Below the pieces are notes generated by a model. It was not told the origin of the DNA, did not search any database, and saw only the letters and a program-made list of their open reading frames with translations. 64,000 nt of DNA from an uncultured Eubacteriales bacterium (GTDB taxonomy: Bacteria; Bacillota; Clostridia; Oscillospirales; CAG-272): the NCBI GenBank assembly GCA_900542425.1, contig UQNQ01000001.1, positions 133,675-197,674 on the forward strand. Reading direction: 5' to 3'. How positions within the stretch are numbered: position 1 is the stretch's first letter; each line of letters starts with the position of its first letter. A program made the position numbers and the translations under genes. Below are positions 9,018 through 17,631 of this stretch, in pieces.

Positions 9018-10337
9018 ATGTTAACTTGTATTCTTGAACATTTTTCCTCCGGCACAGCGATTCTGCTTACCTTAGCTGTTATTCTGCTGTCCGGATTTCT
9101 TGTTACAAGGCTGACAAAGCTGCTTAAATTGCCGAATGTCAGCGGTTATATCATTGCGGGTATTTTAATCGGCCCGCATCTTTTGAATCTTGTGCCACAG
9201 AGCATCCTAGACGGTATGGGATTTGTCAGCGATATCGCGCTTGCGTTTATTGCTTTTGGAATCGGTCGCTTTTTTAAAAAGGAAACCCTGAAAGAAACCG
9301 GCGGCTCCGTTATTTTGATTACGCTTTCGGAAGCGCTCTTAGCTGGTATTTTGGTTACTGTAACCATGTATTTTGTTTTTCGGCTGGATTTCGCACTGGC
9401 CTTGCTTCTCGGTGCGATTGCAACGGCGACAGCCCCTGCCAGTACGCTGATGACAATCAATCAGTATCATGCGAGGGGGAAGTTTGTCAGTGTGCTTTTA
9501 CAGGTGGTAGCGCTGGATGATGTTGTTTGCCTGCTGGTTTTCAGTGTCGCGGCTGCTGTCGTTAATGCTTCGCGTGACGGCAGTGTTTCGATCTCAGACG
9601 TGCTGCTGCCGATTGCCTATAATATCGGCGCTATGATCCTCGGCGTTATCTTTGCGTGGATCCTGTCGCGGCTTCTCGGCCCGAAACGGAGCACAGACAA
9701 CCGCTTGATTCTGGCGATTGCCATGCTGCTCGGACTTTCCGGCTTGTGTTCGATTTTTGATATATCGCCGCTGCTTTCCTGTATGATATTCGGAGCAGTA
9801 TACATGAATAAAACAAAGGATGATGAACTGTATCGTCAAATCAACCATTTTACGCCGCCTGTTATGTCCGTGTTCTTTGTGATGTCCGGAATGAACCTTG
9901 ATGTCGGTGCGCTTTCCGCTTTCGGAATTGTCGGCGTTGTCTATTTCCTTGTTCGGATTATCGGCAAATATATTGGTGCTTATCTTGGCTGCCTTGCCGT
10001 AAAGTCTGAAAAAACCGTTCGAAATTATCTCGGAATCGCGCTGATTCCCCAGGCGGGTGTTGCCATTGGTCTTGCTTATCTTGCAGAAAGAATTTTGCCA
10101 GAGGATATCGGAAATCTGCTGATGACAATCGTGCTTGCTTCCTCTGTCCTGTATGAACTGATTGGTCCGGTGTCCGCAAAATTTGCTCTGATAAGATCCG
10201 GAGCCATCCGAAAGCGGACGGATAAAGAGGAAAAGACAGTTGTCTGCCCGGCGCCGCATGTTCCGGAAATACCGGAGGTGTCCGTGACGGATATGACGGA
10301 AAAGGAAGAGGATAAAACGGCCGTAACTCGACAATAA
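9018..10337 (+). CDS. Cation:proton antiporter, CPA2/KefB-like membrane domain
   Basis: A 439-residue integral membrane protein with about twelve hydrophobic segments of the Na+/H+ exchanger fold. Visible features are LLKLPNVSGYIIAGILIGPH near the N-terminus, GAIATATAPASTLMTI, LQVVALDDVVCLLVFSV with the conserved aspartates of the ion site, and FFVMSGMNLDVGAL. It ends with a charged cytoplasmic tail and has no RCK/TrkA-N domain. Start 9018 is chosen because GGGGGGT lies just upstream. It is divergent from a LysR regulator. Ion preference (Na+ or K+) cannot be decided. Confidence 0.88.
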   Translation: MLTCILEHFSSGTAILLTLAVILLSGFLVTRLTKLLKLPNVSGYIIAGILIGPHLLNLVPQSILDGMGFVSDIALAFIAFGIGRFFKKETLKETGGSVILITLSEALLAGILVTVTMYFVFRLDFALALLLGAIATATAPASTLMTINQYHARGKFVSVLLQVVALDDVVCLLVFSVAAAVVNASRDGSVSISDVLLPIAYNIGAMILGVIFAWILSRLLGPKRSTDNRLILAIAMLLGLSGLCSIFDISPLLSCMIFGAVYMNKTKDDELYRQINHFTPPVMSVFFVMSGMNLDVGALSAFGIVGVVYFLVRIIGKYIGAYLGCLAVKSEKTVRNYLGIALIPQAGVAIGLAYLAERILPEDIGNLLMTIVLASSVLYELIGPVSAKFALIRSGAIRKRTDKEEKTVVCPAPHVPEIPEVSVTDMTEKEEDKTAVTRQ

Positions 10338-10356
10338 TGTTATTTATATAAGAAAA

Positions 10357-10448
10357 AAGACGGGCGGAAAACGCGCTGGCTGAAGAAAATCGTTTAGACA
10401 AAAACGGTTGATCTATTTTCTTCAGACAAGACGCGAAATGCCCGTCTT
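10357..10448. repeat. Nested inverted repeats between convergent genes
   Basis: An outer stem AAGACGGGC / GCCCGTCTT (10357-10365 and 10440-10448) encloses an 11-bp stem CTGAAGAAAAT / ATTTTCTTCAG (10380-10390 and 10415-10425). A small CGTTT/AAACG hairpin sits at the tip. Such a three-tier cruciform of about 92 bp between converging genes may serve as a two-way terminator or be a small palindromic repeat element. Confidence 0.6.
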
Positions 10449-10583
10449 CTTATTCAGTGATTTGCCATGATGTGGAATTCCCACGGATGATTTCCGATCA
10501 ATTTTTTCGTTCTCTATTCGCAGTATGCTTCGAGATGCCGATAGGTCAGTTTTGCCGCACTTTATTGCCTGGAGAATTTTCTG

Positions 10584-11246
10584 TCAGATTTCGATGCGGC
10601 AAATCTCCTCGGAGCATTCTCCTTGGGTACACACCGCACCGCGGTATCCATGTATGGTTTTCAGCTCGCGGAAACATGCGTCGTGCTGTGGAATTTCCTT
10701 TTCATATATGGTACATACGCCGCGGTGAAAATCGCAGCGAAGAGAAGAGAGTCCGATATCAAAGCCCGTCCCTCGCATTTTGACATAGCTTTCCCGCAGC
10801 GTCCAAAGCCGGCAGAACGCTTCTTTGGGATTCGGTGACATCAGAATAGCATTACATTCAAGAAGGGAAAAGAAACGGTTTGCAATTCCCATCATATCGT
10901 GAGGCGCGTCAATTTTTTCGATATCCACACCGACCTCTGTATCGGAAACCGTGCATACAGCGACCGTTGCACTGTGAGAAAGGTTGAAATGGATATCCTT
11001 TTGTCCGATAAGATAGGGCTTTCCATGCTCTCCTGTTTTTATTGCAAAATCGGTAAGTCCGAATTCTTTTTTCATCACAGTATTCAGCAGCAGTCCCGCG
11101 GCGAGCAAAGACGCTTTGGTTTCTATTCTTTTTGCTGTTTCGACACGTTCTTTTCGTTCCGCTGGAATTTCGCAGAGCCTTTTTTGAATGATGGTGTTAT
11201 CGATAAGAGAGGAAAAATCCGTAAAATAAGTCTTGGAATAGGGCAT
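10584..11246 (-). CDS. 4'-phosphopantetheinyl transferase, Sfp/AcpT type
   Basis: A 220-residue enzyme that moves phosphopantetheine from CoA to a serine of carrier proteins. Sfp-type motifs are visible: GKPYLIGQKDIHFNLSHS, VGVDIEKID with the metal-binding aspartate and glutamate, and FCRLWTLRESYVKMRGTG (family W-x-x-KE-x-x-x-K, here with RES in place of KEA). Start 11246 is chosen because GGAGG lies six bases upstream, nine codons inside the longest frame. No polyketide or peptide synthetase is in the window, so the acceptor may be the fatty-acid carrier protein or a distant cluster. Confidence 0.87.
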   Translation of the reverse strand: MPYSKTYFTDFSSLIDNTIIQKRLCEIPAERKERVETAKRIETKASLLAAGLLLNTVMKKEFGLTDFAIKTGEHGKPYLIGQKDIHFNLSHSATVAVCTVSDTEVGVDIEKIDAPHDMMGIANRFFSLLECNAILMSPNPKEAFCRLWTLRESYVKMRGTGFDIGLSSLRCDFHRGVCTIYEKEIPQHDACFRELKTIHGYRGAVCTQGECSEEICRIEI

Positions 11247-11495
11247 GGGAGGCCTCCGTTGTGATTTTGGCATTGCAGGCGGATTTTCAAAAAATCAAAT
11301 ATCCGCAAAAAGTTCGGATGAACATCTCAACTATAGCATAATTCAAGGGGAAAGTCAATTTTTTATCAAAAAGATATGGGTAGGAAAATTTTTAAGAACA
11401 ACATGAATTTATTTTTTCAATATCTATGGACAAACCCTCTCTTTTTTGTTACAATATTATGGAAATATTTTTATTGAGACAAAGGATTTTCAGTC

Positions 11496-12146
11496 ATGAT
11501 AAAAGCGGCAATTTTTGACTTTGACGGAACGCTTGCCAATACGATGCCTGATCTTGTTACTTCGCTAAACCAGATGCGCGCACATTTCGGATATGCGCCA
11601 ATCACGGAGACCGATGTGCTGCGCGCCGTCAATAACGCGACACCGAAGTATGTACGGCTGTGTTTGCCGGATGATTTTGATGAGTCACGCATGCAGGAAG
11701 CGATGGATGCTTATTTTGCGGCATATGCGGTTTATCATCTAGACCGGACGGCACCCTACGCCGGGATTCCCAACTTGCTCACAAAATTAAAATCAGACGG
11801 AATCCGACTTGCCGTGATGTCCAATAAAGATGACGGCCATGTCAAGGAAATGACGGAGGCTTTATTTCCCGGAATGTTCGATTCGGCGTGGGGAACTGTT
11901 GACGGGATCCCTGTGAAGCCAAACCCTGCGCGTGCTTTCCTGATTGCAAAGGAATTCAGTGTGAAACCGGATGAGACGGTGTTCATCGGAGATTCCGATT
12001 TCGATATGATAACGGCGGTTAACGCTGGGATGATTCCGGTTGGCGTATCTTGGGGCTATCGGGATTCTGAGACGCTTGCAAAGGGCGGTGCCGCTTATAT
12101 TGCGGATGATACCGATAAGCTGTATGATATTATCCAATCACTTTAA
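11496..12146 (+). CDS. HAD-superfamily hydrolase, phosphoglycolate phosphatase-like
   Basis: A 216-residue HAD phosphatase. Motif I is FDFDGTLANT with the nucleophile aspartate, motif II is LAVMSNKDD, motif III contains the lysine of VKPNPARAF, and motif IV is FIGDSDFDMITAVNAGM. The helical cap between motifs I and II is of the Gph/PpaX subclass. Likely substrates are 2-phosphoglycolate or pyrophosphate, but HAD specificity cannot be read from motifs. It lies just before an SDR gene in the same direction. Confidence 0.85.
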   Translation: MIKAAIFDFDGTLANTMPDLVTSLNQMRAHFGYAPITETDVLRAVNNATPKYVRLCLPDDFDESRMQEAMDAYFAAYAVYHLDRTAPYAGIPNLLTKLKSDGIRLAVMSNKDDGHVKEMTEALFPGMFDSAWGTVDGIPVKPNPARAFLIAKEFSVKPDETVFIGDSDFDMITAVNAGMIPVGVSWGYRDSETLAKGGAAYIADDTDKLYDIIQSL

Positions 12147-12171
12147 CAGAAAATATAAAAAACAGAAAGGA

Positions 12172-12199
12172 CTTTCCGCTTGATGCGGAAAGGGGTGGT
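12172..12199 (+). promoter_or_regulatory. Hairpin overlapping the ribosome binding site of the SDR gene
   Basis: CTTTCCGC (12172-12179) pairs perfectly with GCGGAAAG (12185-12192). The right arm covers the first part of the Shine-Dalgarno region AAAGGGGTGG upstream of ATG 12205. It could damp translation of the SDR gene. Any regulation is inference. Confidence 0.4.
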
Positions 12200-12204
12200 A
12201 AAGT

Positions 12205-13062
12205 ATGAAACTTCCTTTTCAGATTGATCTTTCAAATCAGGTGGCGGTTGTAACAGGCGGAGGCGGCGTTCTTTGCTCTGGCTTTGCCAAAACACTTGCG
12301 GCGTGTGGCGCAAAGGTTGCCGTGTGTGATCTTAGATTGGATGCCGCGGAGAAAGTAGCGGAGGAAATTCGTGCCGAGGGAGGTACTGCCATTGGTGTTT
12401 CCGCCAACGTGTTGGAAAGAGATTCCCTGGAAGCGGCAAAAAAAGAAATTACGGAGAAGCTCGGCACGTGTGATATCCTGATTAACGGAGCAGGCGGCAA
12501 CAATCCGCGCGGCACGACAACCAAGGATTATCTTGAGCCGGAGGATTTGACCGGTACGGTTGAAGGCGTCAAAACCTTTTTCGATTTGGATCCTGCCGGA
12601 GTAGAATTCGTATTCAATCTGAATTTCCTGGGGACATTGATTCCGACGCAGGTGTTTGCACTTGATATGGCGAAAAAACCCGGTTCCACAATCATCAATA
12701 TTTCCAGTATGAACAGTTTTCGTCCTTTAACAAGAATTCCCGCTTATTCGGGCGCAAAAGCGGCAGTTTCCAATTTTACGCAGTGGCTTGCCGTGCATTT
12801 TGCTAAAGTCGGTATACGCGTCAACGCGATTGCACCCGGCTTCTTTATTACCAATCAAAACACTTCCTTGCTATTAAATCCGGACGGTTCCTATACTGCC
12901 CGCGCGGAAAAAATCATTACACATACACCGATGGGCAAATTCGGTACGCCGGAGGATTTGACCGGTACGCTGCTTTGGCTTTGCGACAATGCTTCTTCCG
13001 GCTTTGTCAACGGCGTTGTAGTGCCGGTGGACGGCGGATTCGCCGCTTATTCGGGAGTGTGA
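12205..13062 (+). CDS. SDR-family oxidoreductase, fructuronate reductase-like
   Basis: A 285-residue short-chain dehydrogenase. The NAD(P)-binding TGGGGVLCSGFA is near the N-terminus, followed by the adenine-site NAN-type segment ILINGAGGNNP, the catalytic serine in INISSMNSF, YSGAKAA with the catalytic Tyr-x-x-x-Lys, and the C-terminal VPVDGGFAAYSGV. A roughly 40-residue insertion after NNPRGTTTKDYL (EDLTGTVEGVKTFFDLD) is typical of SDRs annotated as D-mannonate oxidoreductase. No uronate genes adjoin it, so the substrate is uncertain. Confidence 0.82.
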   Translation: MKLPFQIDLSNQVAVVTGGGGVLCSGFAKTLAACGAKVAVCDLRLDAAEKVAEEIRAEGGTAIGVSANVLERDSLEAAKKEITEKLGTCDILINGAGGNNPRGTTTKDYLEPEDLTGTVEGVKTFFDLDPAGVEFVFNLNFLGTLIPTQVFALDMAKKPGSTIINISSMNSFRPLTRIPAYSGAKAAVSNFTQWLAVHFAKVGIRVNAIAPGFFITNQNTSLLLNPDGSYTARAEKIITHTPMGKFGTPEDLTGTLLWLCDNASSGFVNGVVVPVDGGFAAYSGV

Positions 13063-13069
13063 TTTCCCT

Positions 13070-13651
13070 TTGGAAGAAGAGCTGAAAAACGCGCTGTCTT
13101 TTGTCATTGAAATCGATAAGATGAAAAGCATTCTGCGCCGTTCTCTTACTTTTGACGGTTCCCATTATGAAAATGATGCGGAACATTCCTGGCATCTTGC
13201 CATGATGGCAATCGCTTTTGCGCGGTATGCGGCACGTCCCGTTCGTTTGGAGCGCGTGCTGAAGATGACGCTTGTGCATGACCTCGTCGAAATTTATGCG
13301 GGTGATACCTTTGCCTACGACAAAGAAGCAAATCTCGATAAAGAACAGCGCGAGGGGGCGGCTGCTGACAAAATTTTTGCGATGATTCCGGAAGGCGGCG
13401 AGCTGCGTGCGCTTTGGGAGGAGTTTGATGAGGGAAAGACGGCAGACGCTTCCTTTGCCGCGGCACTTGACCGGCTTCAGCCGCTGCTGTCCAATCATCT
13501 GAACGAAGGTCATACGTGGAAAATGGGCAAGGTGGATGCCGAGGCGGTTTATCGTAGAATTTCTCCTCTGAAAGAAGGCATCCCTGCTTTATGGGATATC
13601 GCTTGTCATATGATTGAAGAGGGAATCCAAAAAGGATATATTCAGCCTTAA
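13070..13651 (+). CDS. HD-domain phosphohydrolase, YfbR/5'-nucleotidase-like
   Basis: A 193-residue HD-superfamily metal-dependent phosphohydrolase. The metal ligands are in ENDAEHSWHLAMMA, LVHDLVEIYAGDT and the late AAALDRLQPLL. The family includes YfbR-type 5'-deoxynucleotidases and putative hydrolases of oxetanocin-A type. The start appears to be TTG 13070, only 8 bp after the SDR stop, with a weak GGGAG inside the SDR 3' end, so translation is probably coupled. No in-frame ATG with a better site is present. Confidence 0.82.
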   Translation: MEEELKNALSFVIEIDKMKSILRRSLTFDGSHYENDAEHSWHLAMMAIAFARYAARPVRLERVLKMTLVHDLVEIYAGDTFAYDKEANLDKEQREGAAADKIFAMIPEGGELRALWEEFDEGKTADASFAAALDRLQPLLSNHLNEGHTWKMGKVDAEAVYRRISPLKEGIPALWDIACHMIEEGIQKGYIQP

Positions 13652-13748
13652 GACACGACCGACATTGGGGCTGACAACTTCTTAAGAGTGGATTTTCAGT
13701 CATGATATCCGATATTTTCTAAGTATTTTATTCTTTTTTCGCATGAGA

Positions 13749-13804
13749 ATACAGAAAAATTCTGTCCGTTTACCATCTACAGGCGAGACAGAATTTTTCT
13801 GTAT
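13749..13804. repeat. 18-bp perfect inverted repeat
   Basis: ATACAGAAAAATTCTGTC (13749-13766) is perfectly complementary to 13787-13804 with a 20-nt loop. It lies between the HD and SdpI genes. The left arm is A-rich and the right arm T-rich, so it may act as a bidirectional terminator. It may instead be a palindromic insertion. Confidence 0.6.
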
Positions 13805-13878
13805 CATTTCGCCGAAAGGGAAAAAGCGGTATAGAGATTTCTCTTTGACAAGTATTTTTCCGGGAAAGAGGATTCTGT

Positions 13879-14259
13879 ATGATAGGGTTTTGGGCTTATA
13901 TGTTGATCATGACGCTTTTACTTCCGACCGTTATGCTTGTCTTTGGCATACGTTTCGTTAAGAAAGCTCCCCGAAATATCAATCCTTGGTTTGGATACCG
14001 GACAGAGAGGTCCATGAAAAATCGGGATACATGGGAATTTGCCCATCATGCTTGCGGACAGCTTTGGAAAACAATCGGAGCTGTCGGAATCCCTGTCACG
14101 GCTATCGCGATGCTTCCTGCCTTCGGAAAATCGGTTTCATTTGTGGGAATTTACGGACTTGTTATTGTGGGGATTCAATTGGCTGCTGTGATCGGATCCG
14201 TTTTTGCTGTGGAATCGGCTTTGAAAAAAACATTTGATGAACAGGGTAACAGAAAATAA
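13879..14259 (+). CDS. SdpI family membrane protein
   Basis: A 126-residue protein with three to four hydrophobic helices and the SdpI-domain signature NPWFGYRTERSMKNRDTWEFAH followed by GQLWKTIG. In Bacillus subtilis SdpI gives immunity to the SdpC cannibalism toxin and sequesters its repressor. Most homologues, including single-domain ones such as this, have unknown roles. No sdpABC-like toxin genes are adjacent. The start follows GGAAAGAGG. Confidence 0.85.
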   Translation: MIGFWAYMLIMTLLLPTVMLVFGIRFVKKAPRNINPWFGYRTERSMKNRDTWEFAHHACGQLWKTIGAVGIPVTAIAMLPAFGKSVSFVGIYGLVIVGIQLAAVIGSVFAVESALKKTFDEQGNRK

Positions 14260-14472
14260 TGCGGAAACACTTCTGAAATTTTATAGATTTTGTTTGAAAA
14301 GAGACATTTATTTTTGACAGACCAAAGAGAAATTCAAAAAAATACTTGCAATTTTATTTTTTATATGGTACAATACTTTATACTTATCGAAAAGTTATAT
14401 TAAGGGTTTCGCATCAGAAAATTGGCGGAGATGCAGAAACTGAAATATCCGCCGGAAACGGAGAGTTGACCA

Positions 14473-14715
14473 ATGGGCATCCTTCAGATTATACTTGGTT
14501 CGGTTTTGCTTGCGGCATCAGTGTTTTTGATTATCGTGATTATGCTTCAGAGCAAGAAAAAACGCGGTCTTTCAGGCGCGATTGCAGGCGGAACAGATTC
14601 CTATCTCGGAAAGAATGGTGGAAACACAAAAAAAGGAAAATTCCTTTCCAGACTGACGACGATTGTTTCGATTGTTTTTGTGGTTGTCGTAGTTGTATCT
14701 TATCTTTTGGCGTAA
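14473..14715 (+). CDS. secG: Preprotein translocase subunit SecG
   Basis: An 80-residue protein with two membrane helices (LQIILGSVLLAASVFLIIVI and a valine-rich C-terminal helix). The SecG loop MLQSKKKRGLSGAIAGGTDS is followed by GKNGG. It forms part of the SecYEG channel that SecA (encoded at 57999) drives. The usual downstream rnr-smpB neighbours are absent. A short terminator follows at 14726. Confidence 0.93.
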   Translation: MGILQIILGSVLLAASVFLIIVIMLQSKKKRGLSGAIAGGTDSYLGKNGGNTKKGKFLSRLTTIVSIVFVVVVVVSYLLA

Positions 14716-14725
14716 ATATGCACTG

Positions 14726-14750
14726 AAAACCGTCGTATGGCGGTTTTTAT
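14726..14750 (+). terminator. Terminator after secG
   Basis: AAAACCG (14726-14732) pairs with CGGTTTT (14741-14747), followed by TAT. The stem is short but the U-tract is good. Confidence 0.7.
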
Positions 14751-14783
14751 TTTTGGAAAAGAAACGGATTGTTCATAATATTG

Positions 14784-14921
14784 TGATATAATAAAAAAAG
14801 TTTGCAGGGGAAATAGGGTGTTTCCCGCGCGGACTGTAAGGAATCATAACATCGGACGAGAATACTTTCCGGTATGTAACGTCCTATTGTCATAAATCAT
14901 AAACAGAGAAAGGTTTTGTTG
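14784..14921 (+). promoter_or_regulatory. Extended -10 promoter and structured leader of the DUF1385 gene
   Basis: TGATATAAT (14784-14792) is an extended -10 box without a clear -35. The roughly 120-nt leader contains GGGAAA/TTTCCC (14808-14826). A two-tier hairpin follows, with GGACG (14854-14858) pairing CGTCC (14880-14884) around ATAC/GTAT. I do not recognise it as a known riboswitch or ribosomal-protein leader. Confidence 0.5.
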
Positions 14922-15986
14922 ATGAAAAAGGCTTGCAAGGAGAAGAATCCGAGACTGGGAAAGGTCGGAGGGCAGGCGGTCATTGAAGGTGTCATGATGC
15001 GCAGTGCAGACCGTATTTCGGTATCTGTCCGTTCGGCGGACGGCAGCATTCAGACCAAAAATTCAAAATTTGTTTCCGCAAGACAGAAGCATAAAATTCT
15101 TAACTTCCCAATCATACGGGGTGTTGTCGCTTTTATTGAATCTATGATCATGTCCTTTTCTACGCTGAATGACGCGGCAAATATGCTCGGTATTGAGGAG
15201 GAAGAAGGAAAATTTGAAAAATGGCTGAAGAAAAAATTCGGGAAATCCGCGCTTGACGTTCTGATGCCGGTTGCCATGGTGATCGGCGTTGTTCTTGCTG
15301 TTGCCCTGTTTATTTTTCTTCCGTCATGGATCGGAAGCTTGATTGCGGGAGCTGTCGGTCATGATATCGGCGTCTGGAAAAGTGTTATTGAGGGCGTGCT
15401 GAAAATTCTCATATTTGTCGGTTACATGGTTTTGATTTCTTTGATGCCGGATATCCGAAGAACTTTTGAGTATCACGGTGCCGAACATAAATCCATTTTC
15501 TGCTACGAAAGCGGAGAGAAATTGACGGTTGAAAATGTCAAAAAACAAAGGCGTTTTCATCCGCGATGCGGAACAAGCTTCATGTTTGTTATGTTGTTTA
15601 TCGGTATTGTACTTGGATTTTTGATTCCGTTTGAAAACGCATTCTTAAGAACCGCATGCAAGCTTTTGCTTTTGCCGCTTACCGTCGGCATCGGCTTTGA
15701 ATTTTTGATGTATGCGGGCAAACATGACAATTTGGCAGTGAGAATTCTTTCCGCTCCGGGGCTTTGGATGCAGCGTATTACCACTCGCGAGCCGGATGAC
15801 GGTCAGATGGAGGTGGCTATCGCTTCTCTAAAGTCAGCTATGCCTGATGAATTCCCGCCTGAAGAGGAAGAACTGTCAGAATCTTCGCAGACAGAGGAAA
15901 CTACAGAGAAAAAGAACGAAGACATGCATTCTGATACCGCAGAGAACGGGGAAAAGTCGTCTCCGGAGGAAACTGACATCATATGA
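14922..15986 (+). CDS. DUF1385 domain membrane protein
   Basis: A 354-residue protein of the conserved DUF1385 family found next to prmC in many Firmicutes. Typical segments are GGQAVIEGVMMRSADRISVS, FPIIRGVVAFIESM, the central YHGAEHKSIFCYESGEKLTV, RRFHPRCGTSFMFVML and PGLWMQRITTREPDDGQMEV. Several membrane helices lie at residues 120-250, and the tail of about 50 residues is acidic and disordered. Biochemical function is unknown. The conserved HGAEHK, HPRCGT and TREPD motifs suggest a metal or ligand site. Its stop overlaps the prmC start (ATGA). Confidence 0.9.
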   Translation: MKKACKEKNPRLGKVGGQAVIEGVMMRSADRISVSVRSADGSIQTKNSKFVSARQKHKILNFPIIRGVVAFIESMIMSFSTLNDAANMLGIEEEEGKFEKWLKKKFGKSALDVLMPVAMVIGVVLAVALFIFLPSWIGSLIAGAVGHDIGVWKSVIEGVLKILIFVGYMVLISLMPDIRRTFEYHGAEHKSIFCYESGEKLTVENVKKQRRFHPRCGTSFMFVMLFIGIVLGFLIPFENAFLRTACKLLLLPLTVGIGFEFLMYAGKHDNLAVRILSAPGLWMQRITTREPDDGQMEVAIASLKSAMPDEFPPEEEELSESSQTEETTEKKNEDMHSDTAENGEKSSPEETDII

Positions 15987-16834
15987 ACTTCAAAGAAATG
16001 TACCGCTATTTGAGGGAGACTCTGGCCCCTGTGTGCGGTGAATTTTCCGATTATGAGGCAAGACAGATTTTGGAATATGTGACAGGTTGTCATTCCGAAA
16101 ATTTTGCGATTTGTATGGGGGAGACGCGTCCTCTCGCATCGGCGGTAGTTTTGCGGATAAAAGAGATTTTGCGGCGCCGGAGTCTTCATGAACCGCTTGA
16201 GTATATTCTTGGGGAAGCATGGTTCTGTGGACTGCCTTTTCATGTGACGCCGGACTGTCTTATTCCTCAGGCGGACACCGAAGTGGTATGTGAACAGGTG
16301 AAGCATTTCCTGCCCCCCGGCGGGAAAATGGCTGATATCGGGACGGGAAGCGGCTGTATTGCGCTTGCAGTTCTTGCCGGAACGAAAGATACCAAAGCTG
16401 TTGGTTATGATATTTCCGAGGCGGCGCTTTCCGTTGCTGAAAAAAACGCTATGGCACTTGGATTGTCATCGCGTTTTTCCTCTGTTTGCAGCGATATATT
16501 TGCTGCGGATTTTATGGAGGGAAGCGGACAGTATGATGTGATCGTGTCCAATCCTCCGTATATTGTCTCATCAAGGATTCCGACACTTGCGCCCGAGGTA
16601 CGGGCGGAGCCGGTGACGGCGCTCGATGGCGGTCCTGACGGGCTGAGGTTCTACCGGCGGCTGCTTGAGGTGTGTCCTTCGCATGTGAAGCATGGAGGAG
16701 CCATTGTCTTCGAAATCGGATATGATCAGCGGACAGCGATGGAATCGCTTTGTGCCGAAAAGGGGCTTCCTTGTGAAATTTTTCAGGATTTTGGTGGCAA
16801 TGACAGAGTGTGTGTGATTAACGGATCGTTTTGA
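15983..16834 (+). CDS. prmC: Release factor N5-glutamine methyltransferase
   Basis: A 283-residue enzyme that methylates the glutamine of the GGQ motif in RF1/RF2 using S-adenosylmethionine. Visible features are the N-terminal helical domain, the SAM-binding [18 protein letters not shown], the catalytic VSNPPYIVSSRIPTLAPEVR, and the TALDGGPDGLRFYRRL and FEIGYDQ motifs. All are typical of PrmC/HemK. The start overlaps the DUF1385 stop by 4 bp, so the genes are translationally coupled. prfA itself is not in the window. Confidence 0.95.
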   Translation: MNFKEMYRYLRETLAPVCGEFSDYEARQILEYVTGCHSENFAICMGETRPLASAVVLRIKEILRRRSLHEPLEYILGEAWFCGLPFHVTPDCLIPQADTEVVCEQVKHFLPPGGKMADIGTGSGCIALAVLAGTKDTKAVGYDISEAALSVAEKNAMALGLSSRFSSVCSDIFAADFMEGSGQYDVIVSNPPYIVSSRIPTLAPEVRAEPVTALDGGPDGLRFYRRLLEVCPSHVKHGGAIVFEIGYDQRTAMESLCAEKGLPCEIFQDFGGNDRVCVINGSF

Positions 16835-16868
16835 AAAACACATACCGGAGAGGTGATGTGTTTTCTTC
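16835..16868 (+). terminator. Terminator after prmC
   Basis: AAAACACAT (16835-16843) pairs with ATGTGTTTT (16856-16864), then CTTC. Between here and ridA (16869-17074), a further small palindrome TCGGCTTT/AAAGCCGA sits near 16964-16983. It could be an operator or a weak terminator. Confidence 0.65.
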
Positions 16869-17074
16869 TGTGATTTCAAAATTTTTGCATGTTCTGTTCT
16901 TTTGATACGCATTGGGGGAGGATTCCTTTCTCCTGTTTTTCATGTGACGTATACTGAAATCATGTCGGCTTTGGAAAAGCCGAAGCACATTCGGTCAAAA
17001 TAAATTTATTTTTGTTGTAACGAGGCGGGGTACCTTTTTATTAAATTTTATTAGAATTACAAAGGAGAATGTAT

Positions 17075-17455
17075 ATGAAAAAGATTTGTTCTGAACAAGC
17101 GCCGGCCGCGGTTGGACCGTATTCGCAGGCGATAGAGTGTGGAGAATTTCTGTTTTTATCGGGACAGCTTGGCCTGGATCCCTCGACAGGATTGATGGCG
17201 GGAGACCACGTTTCCGTCCAGACAAGGCAGGCATGCGAAAATATAGGTGCTGTGCTTGCGGCGGCGGGACTTGGCTTTGAGCATGTTGTCAAGACAACGT
17301 GTTTTCTTGCCGATATGGCGGATTTTGCTGCATTCAATACGGTTTATTCGGAATATTTTAAAAGTTTGCCGGCGCGTTCCTGTGTTGCGGTGCGTGCTCT
17401 TCCGAAGGGCGGACTCTGTGAGATTGAAGTGATTGCCAAAAAAGAATCCGTGTAA
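17075..17455 (+). CDS. ridA: RidA family reactive intermediate/imine deaminase
   Basis: A 126-residue YjgF/YER057c/UK114 protein that hydrolyses 2-aminoacrylate and related imines released by PLP enzymes. Signature segments are AAVGPYSQAIECGEFLFLSGQ, ENIGAVLAAAGLGFEHVVKT, the active-site region ARSCVAVRALPKGGLCEIEV with the conserved arginine, and CEIEVIAKKE. Start 17075 is chosen because AAAGGAG (17061-17067) is seven bases away. The ATG at 17069 would be too close. Confidence 0.93.
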   Translation: MKKICSEQAPAAVGPYSQAIECGEFLFLSGQLGLDPSTGLMAGDHVSVQTRQACENIGAVLAAAGLGFEHVVKTTCFLADMADFAAFNTVYSEYFKSLPARSCVAVRALPKGGLCEIEVIAKKESV

Positions 17456-17548
17456 ATAATGATTTGTCTGTTTTTTGATATATTTTTTGCCAGAAGAGAT
17501 TTCATATTTTTAAAGATGTGTTTTTGAGAAACATACCAATAAAAAGAC

Positions 17549-17582
17549 ATAACGGCATAACACGTGTGTGTTATGCCGTTAT
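17549..17582. terminator. Bidirectional terminator between ridA and the XRE gene
   Basis: A perfect 15-bp stem ATAACGGCATAACAC / GTGTTATGCCGTTAT has a 4-nt loop. On the minus strand it runs into TCTTTTTATTGG and on the plus strand into CTTTG, so it best serves the minus-strand XRE gene. Confidence 0.8.
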
Positions 17583-17631
17583 CTTTGAGTGATCGGTTTA
17601 CTTTGGCGAGTCTGATGGACATGTCTGCCGG

